A stretch of 64,000 nt of DNA from Posidonia oceanica (GCA_037176725.1 JAZBRS010000044.1:3658001-3722000); one strand, 5' to 3'; numbered from the stretch's first letter, positions 37,641 to 50,286 are shown. A program made the numbers and translations. Notes: generated from the sequence alone by a model not told the origin.

Positions 37641-38750
37641 CCTGCCTGTTTCCTCGTGCGAGGATCAGGCTCGCTTGCTTCCTCGTGCAAGGACAAGCTT
37701 TACGCAGCTCCGTGCGGATGAATTCCCCTGCCTGTTTCCTCATGCGAGGTCAGGCCCGCTTGCTTCCTCGTGCAAGGACAAGCCTTTGCGCAGCTCCGTG
37801 CGGATGAAGTCCCCTGCCTGTCTCCTCGTGCGAGGATCAGGCCCGCTTGTTTCCTCGACCGAGGACAAGTCTTTGCGTGCCCCGGCTCCGTGCGAACGGA
37901 GCCCCCCTGCCTGTTTCCTCATGCGAGGACAGACCTGCCTGTTTCCTCGTGCGAGGATCAACGCCGCTTGCTTCCTCGTGCAAGGACAAGTCCCTTTGGC
38001 GACTTCGCTCCGTGCGGACGAAGTCCCCTGCCTATTTCCTCGTGCGAGGTCAGGCCCGCTTGCTTCCTCGTGCAAGGACAAGCCCCTTTGGCGACTTTGC
38101 TCCATGCGGACGGAGTCCCCTTCCTGTTTCCTCGTGCGACGTCAGGCCCACTTGCTTCCTTGTCCGAGGACAAGCCCCTTTGGCGACTTCGCTCCATGCG
38201 GACGAAGTCCCCTGCCTGTTTCCTCGTGCGAGGTCAGGCCTGCTTGCTTCCTCGGCCGAGGACAAGCCCCTTTGGCGACTCTACTCTGTGCGAACGGAGT
38301 CCCTTGCCTGTTTCCTCGTGCGATGTCAGGCCCGTTTGCTTCTTCGTGCGAGGATAAGCCCTCTTTGGCGACTTTGCTCCGTGCGGACGGAGTCCCTTGC
38401 CTGTTTCCTCGTGTGAGGATCAGGCCTGCTTGCTTCCTCGTGCGAGGACAAGCCCCTTTGGCGACTCCACTCAGTGCGAACGAAATCCCTTGCCTGTTTC
38501 CTCGTGCGAGATTAGGCCTGCTTGCTTCCTCACGTGAGGGCAAGCCTTTGCTCGGCTCCGTTCGCACGGAGTCCCCTGCCTGTTTCCTCGTGCGAGGATC
38601 AAGCCCGCTTGCTTCCTCGTGTGAGGACAAGCCTTTGCTCGGCTCCGTCCGCACGGAGTCTCCCGCCTGTTTCCTCGTGCGAGGTCAGGCCCGCTTGCTT
38701 CCTTGTGCGGGGACAAGCCTTTGCGTGACTTCCTTCCGGGTGGACGGAGT
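37641..38750 (+). repeat. GC-rich minisatellite, 13 units of 86-93 bp
   Basis: Units begin CCTGCCTGTTTCCTCGTGCG at about 37641, 37727, 37813, 37906, 38027, 38119, 38211, 38302, 38395, 38488, 38575 and 38662, with one partial unit near 37934. Each unit includes CCTCGTGCGAGG and TCCGTGCGGACGGA half-palindromes. The array keeps several forward and reverse frames open, the longest 404 codons, but this is a by-product of repetition. Confidence 0.92.
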
Positions 38751-39283
38751 CCTGCTCGCTCTCGCTTTCTCGGCAAGAGAGGCGATGCTCTCCTTTCCCT
38801 TGCTTTCTTTCTCGGCAAGGTAGAGGTTGTCCTTTTCTTGCTCGCTTTTTCTTGCTTGCTTTCCGGCTCGGCAGGAGGAGATGCCCCCCTCTTCTCTCAC
38901 GCGTTCTCGGAATTCTACCCTTCTTTGCGCGACTCTGGCTGTTCGCTTGCTTCCTCGGGCGAGGGCAAGCTATCCTTCCCCCTCGGACTGGTAGTCCTAA
39001 CTGCCCGAACGGCAAGCATGTCAATCTTGTATGGTGCCACTTTTGTGCAAGTCTGAACTAGCCGCCAACTTACCGCCTTGCATTAGCATCATTTTGCATT
39101 AGCATGTATTGCATCAGCATCCGCATCTGCATTTGCATTTTTGCATTGCGACAACGAGTCATGACTTTCGATACATCCGTCGAATAAGTGACTCACGTCA
39201 ATAGCATTTGTGTTCCTGCCGGTGTCGAGTGGGGTGTCTTGTCAACCCTGAGCCACGATCTCGCTACGCTTGACCTCGCTCAC

Positions 39284-39294
39284 GGAGGGGCATC
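39284..39294 (+). other. Polypurine tract
   Basis: GGAGGGGCATC directly precedes the LTR start TGTAGACACCCC; this is the plus-strand primer site of the element. Confidence 0.7.
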
Positions 39295-42200
39295 TGTAGA
39301 CACCCCATTTTGACAGACTTTCAGTTGGAGAATCTCTAGTGATTTGTTCAGTGTGGCATGGTGAAACCCAATTCCAAGCCTAAACCTAACCCAATTTCAA
39401 ACCTATTTCCAACCCTAAACCAACCCAAAACATTTCAAATACCCAAAACCCAACATTATAAGCCTTTCTTAAGCCGAAAACCCTTTGGTGGGTCAAGGAT
39501 AAGGAAATGGACTTGGATTTCACTGTACAGGCCCAGTCCACTGAGCTGCATGTTTGGTTGCCACTCGTAGAGGTGACTAGACCCTGTCGCCACTCGCTGA
39601 AGCGACTAGACCCCGTCGCAACTCTAAGCGGCGACTGGGTTTGTCGCCAGTGAGACCGGCGATTTTCTGCAACTCAGACCACCGCTTGAATTTTTTCCCG
39701 CCTGCCACCGCCGGTCACCTCCTCTGCCGCGTGGCCTGCCACCCCGTCCACTCCCCACTTACTCGCCCACTACCTCCATGCACTAGACGCCAACGACCAC
39801 TAACTCCCTGCCACCGATCACCCTCTTCGCCGGCGGTCTTCCCGCTCTCTCCCAAGCCACTACCACGGCCGTCCACCTCCTCTACCACCGACGACTTCGT
39901 CGTCCCCTCCCTACCACAGCACTTACTTTCTCGACTTCCAAGCCCTCTCATAGCCGCTCACACCACCGCCTCTGCACCTCACCTGTCACCCTGTCCTTCC
40001 CACTTACTTCGGTCGGTGAACAAAACCAATGCACCCAACGTTGAACCCATTCACCACACCTGCAATTGTGAGCCTCCAGAGATACTTCAAGCCTCCCAGA
40101 GCGTTCCCCATCCTTCCTTGTACGATCCCGAGCTTTCCCAAGCGATCCCAAGCCTTCCCATAGCCCGCCGTTACAACCAGAACCCATCGTCGGCCTTCTT
40201 CCCCAACTCCGTCCATCTTCTCCGCGCGAGTCACAGAGGTTGACTCCTCACCTCCATTGCATGCTTGAGAGTTCGGGAACATTCCCAAACCTCCTCCCTT
40301 CTCGGTCGAATAGCTCGGCCACCTCCTTGCGCTCTCGGCCGTGTCAACGGCCGAGGATGCGCGGCAATGCCGGCCAACGGCCGGCAAAGGCGGGGAAGAG
40401 GCACCTACCTCTTTTCCTCAGCCCGCGAGCACTCCCTCACATCCCACTCATTCCCTTGATGCTTCCTAGCCAACTCGTGGGATCGTTGGCCGCTTACACG
40501 ACCGACCTCCGACGAGCTCCGGTGGCGCAAAGAGGTGGAGGTGGGTGGAGTGCTACTAGCTACCGTTTTCCACACCGAAGGTGTGGCTGGGTTCGTGGGA
40601 ACGTTGTCGACGTTCTCCGATCCTCCTCAGCCTTTTTCGCTTCGCCTGGAGCGAGCAGTTCACCGTTGAAGTCAGTTCATCGGATTGCCAGATCAGCCGC
40701 CGCTCCAAGTGGCGACTGACCTGCAACTTTGAACTGTCGTCGATCGATCTTTGGGCCGATGCTTCGGGCGATCCACGCCATCATTTTGCTTGATTTTTGT
40801 TTCTCTGTGATTGTAGATGTATGCTCTTTAATTTCGTATACTTGGTTGTTCATTCTGCATCGAGTGTGGAGCGAGATTTGGCTCCAAAGTCCGTTGTTCG
40901 GACTGCCTAATTGTAGAGGTGTCGTCGGTTCCACCGGCGACTAACCTGCAACTTTGGCAGTCCACTGGCCAGACTTTGAGCTGATGTATCTCATTACCCA
41001 AGTCTCTATTTTATGTGATTTTTGTTTCCTTGTCATCGTGGTTGTTTGCTCTACAACTTTGCATCTTTAGTTTTCAATCTTGCATGGTTTTGGGTGTGGG
41101 ATTTGGTCATGAAGTTCAGTCCTGGACTACTAGTTGAGCCGCCGCTCACACTGGCAACTCAATTGTATTTTAACAGTTCATCGGCCAGACTTTAGGCCGC
41201 CGTATCTCGTTACCCATATTGCCATTTTACAAAATAATTGCATAGTTTTGATCGTAGATATACCATCTTTACTTCTGTATGCTTGGTTCCTTGTTTTGCA
41301 TAGTCTACATAACTTGTTTTTTGGCAGCAAAGGCTATTGCTTGGGAGTACTGTGCATGGCCTTGTCGCCTGGGAGCATGGCGACTTGTTCAGGCGCTACT
41401 CACAGTGGCGACCTGATCAGTTGTTGCTCTCAGCGGCGACCTGGTTGCAGTCCAGGCAGTGGGCTGCGCCGCTCACTTGCCGCCTTCTCGCTTTGTTTGG
41501 TCGACTTGCTTTGATGTCATTTTTTATCTTAGAGATGCTATCTTTATTGTTTTGTTGCCGGTTTTATGTTTCGCATGATTTTCGTAGCCTTCCTTGGCAA
41601 TGATTGCCGCTGTGTTGTTAGCAGGAGATGTGCCCCATGTCGCCAGTTCTACCGGCGATAGGCACTGCCGCCGCTCAGGCCGGCGACCCCTGTAATGATC
41701 CAGGTAGTAAGCATAGCCACTCCCACTATTGCCTCTTTGCTTTTTTCAACTTCTTTGATTTTAGTTTCGCTTTCCTCGTTTGTCTATCGTTTATTTGCAA
41801 TGTTTTATCTTTAATTAATCGCTTTTAAACAAGGTTTGCTAAGTTTTGCATGGTTTATAATTGTATCTTGCATACCACCTTAGGGCGAATATAAATCGGC
41901 ATTCATTTGCCAACATTTGCCACACAATAGCGGATCAGTTAAGAAAGACCGATTTCTCAAGCATGTCGGGGATGCCTAACACCTTCCTTGCACGTAACAG
42001 GAGTCCTTACCCTTTCTCTGGACCGCATTAACCCTGTGTTACACATTTGCATTGGATTTTGCATGCTTTTGAAATGCATAGGTTTTCTTTGCATGTTCCT
42101 TATACGGTTTTCCTAGTTTTTCCGTTTTAATAAATTAGGTGGCTACTCCTTGTCTTTTCTTTTATTTTCCTTTGCGTTTGTCTCTGTTTTTGGTGTTTTC

Positions 42201-42309
42201 GAGTCAAATTTCCTTCCTCGGATCCACCCGCTTATAGTGGTCTATTATCAGTCGGTGCACGCGAGCTTTGGCATCGTGTATGGACGCGTCGATTTTCAAG
42301 GTTACTACA
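39295..42309 (+). mobile_element. 3' LTR of the Tat/Ogre-like element (3.0 kb)
   Basis: It starts TGTAGACACCCCATTTTGAC and ends AAGGTTACTACA. It is the same family as block 1 (20058-22764), with the shared block near 41970-42010 and many GTCGCC/GGCGAC words (39560-39660, 40690-41690). The right flank is GGTAC; no matching left flank was identified because the 5' half of the element is gone. Confidence 0.85.
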
Positions 42310-45300
42310 GGTACTGGCAAGTCTGAGGTCTTGGCCAGACCTTGGGTGGCCCGAGCACTGAGGACACCGAGAGAGTGTACCCTGTGTTTGTCCTAGAGTG
42401 GACCTTTGGAGGTTCTTAGAGTATGAACCCGGGACGGATGTGCTCCTACACAGGGTGACTTGTCCGTGGCAGTGCAGCGTACTTCAGCGGCTGCTTGTGG
42501 GCTGATCGATCGTTGGTGGCCACAAAGACACGACAAGTTTTTGTGTTGGGTGCGTGATTTGTGGTTGTGATTTCTGTAGATGTGGAATGGGGGGTGTTGG
42601 ATGAAGGCGTCGGTGCTTCCACTACGTCAATGATTTTGGTGATCGCCACTCGTCGATTTGCAGAGCTGGCTGACAAGACGCTTGCAGGAGTTGTAGATGA
42701 TGTGGGTCGTCGACTCACCGGATCAGCGACAGGATGTTGTCCGGCGGCGTCCTCATGCTATGTGATGTATTCCTTTCTTTCAAAACAAATAAAGCAGATT
42801 TAGGTAAGTCCGGGTGTAGTAAATACTATTAGAAAAATAAGAAATAACATAGACATATGCAACTAATACTAACCGGGGTAGTTCCCCGCATGCATATGCT
42901 ATGGGACCTATCTAAGGGATGCAATAATGTAAAAAATAGATATTGACACGAAATACTCCCTTCACCTGTATGCTACGTGGCGTGGATGAGGAAATGGAGG
43001 CACGGACAGAGCTCCAGCTAGGCTATGGATCTCTGGGATCTCAACAGAAATAGGACAGAGTAGAGGGGCTATGAATCACTCAGGATATCTCTCTCAAAGC
43101 AACGGTCTCTCCCTCTCAATCTAGAAATCCTCTCTGAGTCTCAAAAAGTGGCTCTTAATTCTTAAAAATGTCTTCCCTTGAGTTCTAGCTCTCGGGGCCT
43201 TTTTATAGAATTTCGAGGCGACAGATAGGATCAGTGGAATCTTTTAGAGACGAATTTAAAATAAAAAATCAGATATTTTTACTAGTCGCCGCATCAATAG
43301 TCGACAGGAATAAATATCTAGTTTTAATGACGTGGAAATGACATGGATGCTCACTCATCGGAAAACAACAGAAGTCCATGTTAGCTAGTCGCGCAATGAG
43401 CGGCGGCGAGCTACAAATATTTTGTTTTTAATGACGTAGAGGATCGCTGATCAGATAAGGATATAGTTCACATAGGCTAGTCGCCGCTGCAAGCGGCGAC
43501 GAGCCACTGATACTCTGACGTGGAGACGATGTGGAAGATACCTTATCTGATAACAGAAATATCCCACGTAAGCCAGTCACCGATGCCGAGCAAAAAATAT
43601 CCATATTTTCAAAAATAAAACCCCAACTGATTAGCTACATGTCTAGAGACCCTTTCCTTTGACCTGGTCTAGACTCGTAGCTGCTGGAACATTTTGGATT
43701 TTATCTTTAATTTTGAATGTGGTTTTGAATTTAAAAATATCTATGATATATTAAAAATGTGATAACTAATTCAAAGACCTTGTTTTAACAAAAATAAGGA
43801 TATATTATTTTAAGATTGATGTCATCTATTTTTTCAGAACTTTCCTTAATTAATTGCTATGATATATGATATATGATATATTTATGTGCTAGAAAAATCG
43901 TAGAAATAATAATAATTATGGGAAAAATGTTATAATACTTTATAAAAATCCTATATGTTATATTAATTCCCAGGATGACAAAATATGTTGAAAGAGAGAC
44001 AGAATACTCGTCGTCTGTTACTAAGGTGATGACAACTACTAGTCACCTTTAATACTGACAACGAGTGTTGTCGCCACATAGAGAGGCAATGAGCTGGTTT
44101 TTTTGTATTTTCAACCCTGTCTTTTATATTAATCCAGAGAGACTCATTAAAAGCCCAGAAAACTTCAGAAATTCCATAAAAATCATAAAACATTTTCTTT
44201 AACATTAAGATACTCAATTTACCATTAATTTGAGTGCAACGAGAGTATTAACTCTGCCACAGCTAATAAACTCGCATTAAATAATGTTAAAGGGACTCAA
44301 ACTTACCACTAGTTTGAGTAGAGTAAGAGTGTTAGCTCTACCACAGCTAACAGACTTATGCTGAGAAATTGGTTCAAGGTACTTAAACTTGCCATTAGTT
44401 TGAGTGTGTCAGTTCTGCCACAACTAACGATCTTGAATTATGTAAAATCAAGTAATGTTTTTAAGTAAATCGTGGAAAATCTGGAAAATATGCTATAAGA
44501 TCCTTACTCATGTGATTTAGGACGTCTCAAGATTTCCTATTCTTAATTGACTCTCAGAAATGCGAAAATGGGATATTTACAGTTTCAAGCTTTGATTTAG
44601 GTTTTCAGGCTTTGGTCTAGTGGAGACCTTGGATTTTGAGATGTGGTTTTGTGCTGGCTTTGGACTTGGGTTGGAGTAGAATAGCCATTCAAAGAGTGCA
44701 TAAAGAGATTTCAAAAGATGCATGTGATTTGGAAAGAAAAGAGAAAAAAGGTTTTGAAAGACATGTTTTAAAGAATTTGTGCTTGTAGGGCAATAGTAGA
44801 TTGCCTCGATGTGATTTTGTAGCATCAAGGTAAGATTCCGGCTTTCGGAGGTTTTTGGTGTGATTTTCTGGGATGCACACCTATGAGGTTTTGTGCAACG
44901 CGGTTGTTGGTGGTTTTGGTTTCTTGGCATTAATAGTTGAAATGCTTATTTTAGTGGTGCATTTTGTTGGCATATTTCGAGTTTTGTGAAGTCTGAGCTT
45001 TTGGTTTTAAGGTGGTTTTCGCAATGCACATCACAATGAGTGGGTGCATTGTGTTTTCTGTGGTTTGGGTTTCGTATGGGATTTTTAGTGATTTTAGATT
45101 CTACTTTGACGTGTAGAACTGTTGAGGTTTTACTAGATTTTTGTTTGGTTGGCGTGATTTTCGGATTTGTCCTTCCAGCCTTGATTTCAGTTTTGTTTAG
45201 GTGGGTGTGTGCTGAGTGACCTTTTTTATAGTCACTCATGTGTGCTCTGTTTTACGTTTTTGTAGGTGTAGGTTAGGAGTAGGTTTGGCTTGCTAGTGCA

Positions 45301-45489
45301 TATAGAGAGTAGTCACTTTACCACACATCAAGGGTTCTGGGTAAGTATGTTGTTTAGTTTTATTTCTGTTGATTATGATAGTTATTAATGATTATGTGTT
45401 TGGATTTAGTCTTAGTATTGATATTTGATAAAAGAAAACAACAGAGAAAAAATGTAACTAGGTTAGGGGTGACGCCTGGGGGCGTTACA
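42310..45489 (+). mobile_element. Second gypsy LTR family, 3' portion, split by an inverted LTR
   Basis: 42310-42580 and 44582-45489 match consecutive parts of the sequence at about 63010-64000; shared words include GTACCCT, GTGGACCTTTGGAGG and GTGCATAAAGAGATTTCAAA. It ends GGGGGCGTTACA, followed by TATCATAGG, a decayed primer-binding site. The LTR start is missing; the Tat/Ogre-like LTR abuts it at 42309. Confidence 0.72.
42581..44581 (-). mobile_element. Inverted LTR nested in the preceding LTR
   Basis: Read on the minus strand it starts TGTAAATATCCCATTTTCGC and is the sister of 12943-14770. It has the same TATA region (near 43199-43208), three roughly 95-bp repeats (44220-44430) and GTCGCC words (43270-43570). 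Flanks GTAGA and GTTTC do not make a clean target duplication. Confidence 0.75.
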
Positions 45490-46870
45490 GTATCATAGGA
45501 AGGAGTCTGGGACCTCATACTATAGTAGCGTGCCTCTGCATTATAGTAGTCTAGGACTACAAAGCATGATGGAGTTGGCACCATCAGAAGGTCTAGGACT
45601 TCATGCCAAAGTGGTATTGGTACCACAATGGTTGGTTCACAGGAAGATTTGGAACCTTATGCCAAGAAATCTGGGATTTCAATAGACTTGCCTATGTAGT
45701 GTGGAGATGAGGTTGTCTCCTATAGGACGGACGTGTAGACTGTCCTGAACAATACTAGCAGACACCAAGTTTAACACAGGGCCTTTATTGTGTCACTAGA
45801 TTAAAGAACTAGGAAGACTACGTGTGGATTGATAGACTGTGAAAGTTGTTGAGTTCAAAGCTTAGTCTGCTCATATCTTGCAAGAAGTCAATGCCACAAA
45901 GGTGGGATTCAAGCCTGTAGGCCATCCTAACACTGAGTGTAGTTGTCTCTAAGTGGAATGACATTTTGAATTAGTGGGGGATTATTAGATAATCACTCCA
46001 AATAATTCAAAAATAAAAGCAAAAATAAAAAAATAAATCAGTAATCTAGCAGACGTTCGCTGGAAATAGAGCCATGACACAGGGATTTTTTGGAACTCCG
46101 CTAATCTATCTTTCATCACAGAAACTTTTTAGACGTCTGCACTGGACGTCTGCCGGTCCGTGTCGAAAGCAAGAACTTTTCGAACGTCTGTTGGTTCGTT
46201 TTTTCAAATCAGTCTTCGAGTGGACGTCCGTTACGACATAATTCTGTTTTCTAATTTTAAATTTAAAAGGTTTTAAACACGATAGTTACAACCTTTACAA
46301 GATATTAAATACGAATTTTATTCTCTTTGAATTTAAAAGGATTAAATACGAATTTTATTCTGTCAATAGGTTGCATTATCTTACCAAAATATTAGAGGGA
46401 TAATCTCTTCTCAATAAATATGAGTTATCATATTAGAGAGAGAGAGATTTTTGTGCTTGAGTATTTTTGTAGGTAACTACGTAGATCTTTATCTTTTTGG
46501 AGGACGGGACAGAGGAGATTGTACGGCTTCTCGGAAGACGAGAATGAGACTGATCGTGTATTTCAAGAGGATCGAAATTTGTTTCTGTTGTTTTTCTACG
46601 AGGAGTAGAAGGAAGGTATTCCAGTGGTGGTTCTTTTGTAGTCGGTTGTGAGTGCACGCATCGTGACTCTTCCTCACTGGTACTTGGGAGCAGTTTGGCT
46701 AGAATTCGCTGTACTGTGGGGGCCGAATAACGTTTTAAGTATCGGTGTTTGATAACACTCCAATGGAGCACGAAGATAGTCTTCTCAATAGGTTTTTCGT
46801 TATACACAAGTAAGAACTCTCCATATTCTCAAAAAAAAGATATTTCTGCATAGATTATGTTTTACATATT
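45490..46870 (+). mobile_element. Retroelement remnant with polypurine tract and LTR-like tail
   Basis: 45490-45970 is repetitive non-coding DNA with words such as GTCTAGGAC. AGTGGGGGATTATTAGAT at 45973-45990 looks like a polypurine tract and LTR start. The following 880 bp has a GACGTCTGC cluster (46130-46220) and a transcribed-leader-like GA-rich part. The family is not assigned; minus-strand frames here are not convincing genes. Confidence 0.4.
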
Positions 46871-47777
46871 ATTTGTGTTTCCATTATAATTAGTCGTATT
46901 ATTGTATCCGACAGCAACATATATAATTAAAAAATTATCTAATGAAATCAATTCTAAAAAAAGATCCATTGCTTTTATTAAAAAACTATTGACTAATTTA
47001 ATTATATTGCATACATTAATTCATAGTGACTTAATTAGAAACAATTATTACAATCACAAACTCAATAATTTTATTGGAGTTTCATGAGACTGCATCTCTT
47101 TTTGTGGTTGTACAAGTAGTCAAGATTTCAAATTCTACAGACATCGGCTGTAGGTATTGGCAAAAAAAAAAAAAACCCTCTTTGGATTTTTTTCCTTTAG
47201 ACAATTATTTGAGAGATATTTAATTCTTATATTCCTTTGGTTAAATAATTTGGAAAATGCCTCAAACACACCTCATTTAAACGAAGAAAACATTTCTAGA
47301 CCAAAGTTCAATCTGATTTGGAGTTTTGCCCAAATTACTACTCTTAAATCAAATTTCTTACATCTTGGTTTTCAAGCAGGCGGTTTTCTGGACTGTGTCG
47401 CACAATTCATTCAAGAGGAACAAAGTAGATACTCGATAAAAGGATTTATCTGTCAAAATTTCTGGAAATACAGGTGGCAACTTTTGGGTCACAAAATCTA
47501 GCTCATGGCTAAGAGAGCCTCAAGTATGAGATGAAAGTGATTTGTCCTACTAGACCCTATCAGGCTTTTTACTAACAACTTCTCCCAATAAATCAAAACT
47601 CGATTTCAAATAAGCTGTACATATTCCCCACAGCTTCAATATTTTAAATAAACAATCACAAAGTTTAAGAATTTGAGAATCACCCATGGATGTTGATGTC
47701 ACTTTTCCCAATTTAACCATGGGATGTTTGTAGATATGTTACTCCCCTTAATCGTTTTAGCGTTATTGACCTATCAG

Positions 47778-48000
47778 GGTCTATTTGGTAAAATTTCAAC
47801 TTTTGAATCTAAGTGTAGAAGTTAGCTTCTAGTTTGAAGTAGTCATATCTCAACTTCTGGAAATGTAAATGAATCACTGTTCTAAAAGTTTTTTGATGAT
47901 GAGAAACTGACAGTGTTTGGTAGAACTGTTAGACCATTGTAGATTTTAGTTGGAAGTTACACGCTTAAAAGTTGTCTAAAAATTTTACCAAACGGACCTT
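47778..48000. mobile_element. MITE of about 220 bp, present only in duplication copy A
   Basis: The ends GGGTCTATTTGGTAAAATTT and, complemented, AAGGTCCGTTTGGTAAAATT are inverted repeats. The matching stretch of copy B (about 51290-51310) lacks it and shows the empty site around ATTGAATTGATTCATA. Confidence 0.75.
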
Positions 48001-48596
48001 GAGTCATATTCCATCACTTAAGTATGCTTCAATTTTTATCAAATATATATATGTATATCCTTGGCCTTAGTTTGTTATTCTTATAAGTTGATGATATACT
48101 TACACAAAATTGACACACAAACATGATAGTAATATTGTAGGGAATGGCTGAATGCTAAAGCGAAAACATGAACAAACATTAAACAAAATGCTAATGTGGA
48201 AACATGACAAGTATCTACTAAACCCTACAAGAAAAAAAATTGTCTCTAAGCCAATGTTAAGAAATCAATAGATATGTCTTATTTTCAAGTTCACGTTCTC
48301 TTTCATCAGAACCACCCTTTACTTAAAAAAGAACTCTCAACAAAAGACACCTGAGAAAAAAAAACTCAATAACAAGAAGAACATTCTCCTAAAAATGAAT
48401 CATCGCCAATAAACATTTTTTGGCTGACTCTCAGGTAAAGTCTCATTATTTTTGCAAGTATGAGCTAAAACCTTTATAAAATCACAGGGACTTCTATGGC
48501 AAAAAAAAGGGAGAAAATATCTGAATATCATATATAATACCTAGGTGCTGTCTTCTCCCTCCAAGTCACTTGGCAGCAGCTGCTGGGCCTCTTGCA

Positions 48597-49042
48597 ATGG
48601 CTGCTGCTACTTCTGCACTCACCCTCTTCCACTCCTCGAAATCCAAACCCAAGCCCCCATCTCCAACCCTAGCTTTAATCAAGAAGTACCCACCTTCCCC
48701 AACCCTCCTCCCCAGATCCCCGACTGCCCACCCAAAACCATCAAGAGTCCTGCTTTTGCTCCAACCAACCACCAACAGCAAAAGGGAGAAGAACCCATTT
48801 TCCCCCATCCCATGTTTGCCACTGGAAGACGCTAGGAACCTGGTTTCGTCAGCTGTGGACTCCTTGGTTGTGTTCCTGGCGTCTCTTGCACTATCGATCT
48901 CGGTGTTCGCCGTGGATGTTGGGCCGGCGGAGGCCTTCGTCGTTACCAGTCAGAGGAAGCTGCAAACGGATGAGCAGGCCACTGTTCGCCTGTTCCAGGA
49001 GAACACCCCTTCGGTTGTTTATATTACAAATCTGGCTGTCAG
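48597..49042 (+). CDS. DEG1: DEG1 (DegP1) plastid serine protease, exon 1, intact copy
   Basis: DEG1 is the trypsin-like Deg/HtrA protease of the thylakoid lumen that helps degrade damaged photosystem II proteins. This exon gives 148 codons. First comes a Ser/Lys/Pro-rich chloroplast transit peptide (MAAATSALTLFHSSK). A hydrophobic lumen-targeting segment follows (VFLASLALSISVFAVDV) with AEAFV near its cleavage site. The mature start is QTDEQATVRLFQENTPSVVY and ITNLAVR. The donor is GTAACT at 49043. The ATG at 48597 is taken as the start because the protein reads as a normal transit peptide from there. The frame ends in the same phase as the acceptor of exon 2, 7.3 kb downstream. Confidence 0.9.
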
Positions 49043-49258
49043 GTAACTTGGGCGTTGCCTTTTTCTTGGATTTGGGTTTGGTTTGATTTGTATTGTTGTG
49101 ATCGGTTTGGTTTCTTTGATTGGAGTGGCATCTGAACTTTAGTTGGTACGGAAATTGTGATCAATTTGGCTCCTTTGTGTTGGGAAAATAGTACCTTGAT
49201 TAGGAACAAATGTTGGAACATTGCTTGTAAAATTGATGGTTTGACTTGGATGGATTGG

Positions 49259-50286
49259 AAAAGAGGTCATTGCCTACCTTACTTTTGATAAGAAAAAGGA
49301 AAAGAAAATCCTACGGGTTCTCTAGCTCGTTTGTCTATGGTACAAATCCCATTTGAAATGGCGTACCTCGGACATCAACCCTCTGTTTTATCCCCTTTCT
49401 TGAAAAAAACATCCCTTGGACGAGGTCTCCGATGGGGACAGAAAAGTCCTATTCTTCGAAATTATCATTGGTGTAAAGTGTCAGCTTCGCTTGAGCCATG
49501 CGACCTTCTCCATTAAAACAGAAACTGAACCAGCATGCTACTAAAACAAAAAAGGAAGTTGGCATATATAAAACTCCTGTCTATTTGGTTCCTTCTTTTC
49601 TGCTGCTTTCCTATTCCTATTAATTTAAAGCTAGTAAGGAAAAGATCATTGAAAAGGAGACGGTTGGATAAAGTTTCGCCTAAGCCACGTTCTCCACCCT
49701 CATCCGAGGCAGTTGGCTTTTGGGCAATGGAAAAGAGGAATTTTCATCTGGTTCCTGGATATTTAAGTCCTATCTTTTTGCAATCAGAGTACAGATCCAA
49801 TGATGTAAATGGATTTAGGACCCGTTTGGTTCAGATTTTAGCATTGTAGATACTGAAATAATCAAGATTCTATGCAATAATTGAACCAAACAGGTTATGA
49901 CGTGACTGATTTTGCACGTTAGCCGAAACAAAACTGATTATGCTTTTATATTTTGTTTGAAAATCCAACGTTAGATAGATTATGGAAGAATCTATCTTTT
50001 ACACCAAACAGATTTTACATCTATAATCTTACAACTATTCCATCTCGATTTACGTGTGCATTATCTTGATTATTCCACTATCTACTTTCCCACTATCTTA
50101 CCATGATTTTGGAAATACAACAAGCTCTAATTTAATGGTTTCTACAAATCATGTATCTAATGACTGAAAAAAAAAACACAAGTTAGTGAATTTTAAAATC
50201 CAAGACTCATATGATCATTCTTCCAATATTTCAATAATGAGGAAATGAAGGAGGTGAGTGTTTGAGAATTTTATACTATTATATAT
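49259..50286. other. Spacer between the duplicated DEG1 segments
   Basis: The first 540 bp differs in composition from its surroundings and has mild open frames without a known domain. 49818-49894 forms an inverted repeat (ACCCGTTTGGTTCA...TTGAACCAAACAGGT) typical of a MITE terminus. Copy B homology starts at 50287. Confidence 0.5.

Larger units (their letters stand above)
37390..39294 (+). mobile_element. 3' internal region of a Tat/Ogre-like gypsy element
   Basis: This non-coding region leads straight into a polypurine tract and the LTR at 39295. It contains the minisatellite, and a related GGTAGTCCTAACTGCCCG word at about 38988 echoes one near 37412. The polymerase genes and 5' end are missing. 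Confidence 0.7.
46910..49258 (+). repeat. Segmental duplication copy A (DEG1 upstream region, exon 1, start of intron 1)
   Basis: It matches 50287-56138 over the upstream flank, exon 1 and the first 215 bp of intron 1, apart from separate insertions in each copy. Similarity begins at AAAATTATCTAATGAAATCA and ends at GACTTGGATGGATTGGA. Confidence 0.85.

Noticed and set aside
37641..38750. CRISPR-like array
   Set aside because: The units are contiguous tandem copies of 86-93 bp without unique spacers, in a plant retroelement.
37609..38823. 404-codon open frame, plus overlapping long frames on both strands
   Set aside because: It lies entirely in the GC-rich minisatellite. Several frames are open at once, the translated repeat has no domain, and the unit length varies between 86 and 93 bases, shifting frame between units.
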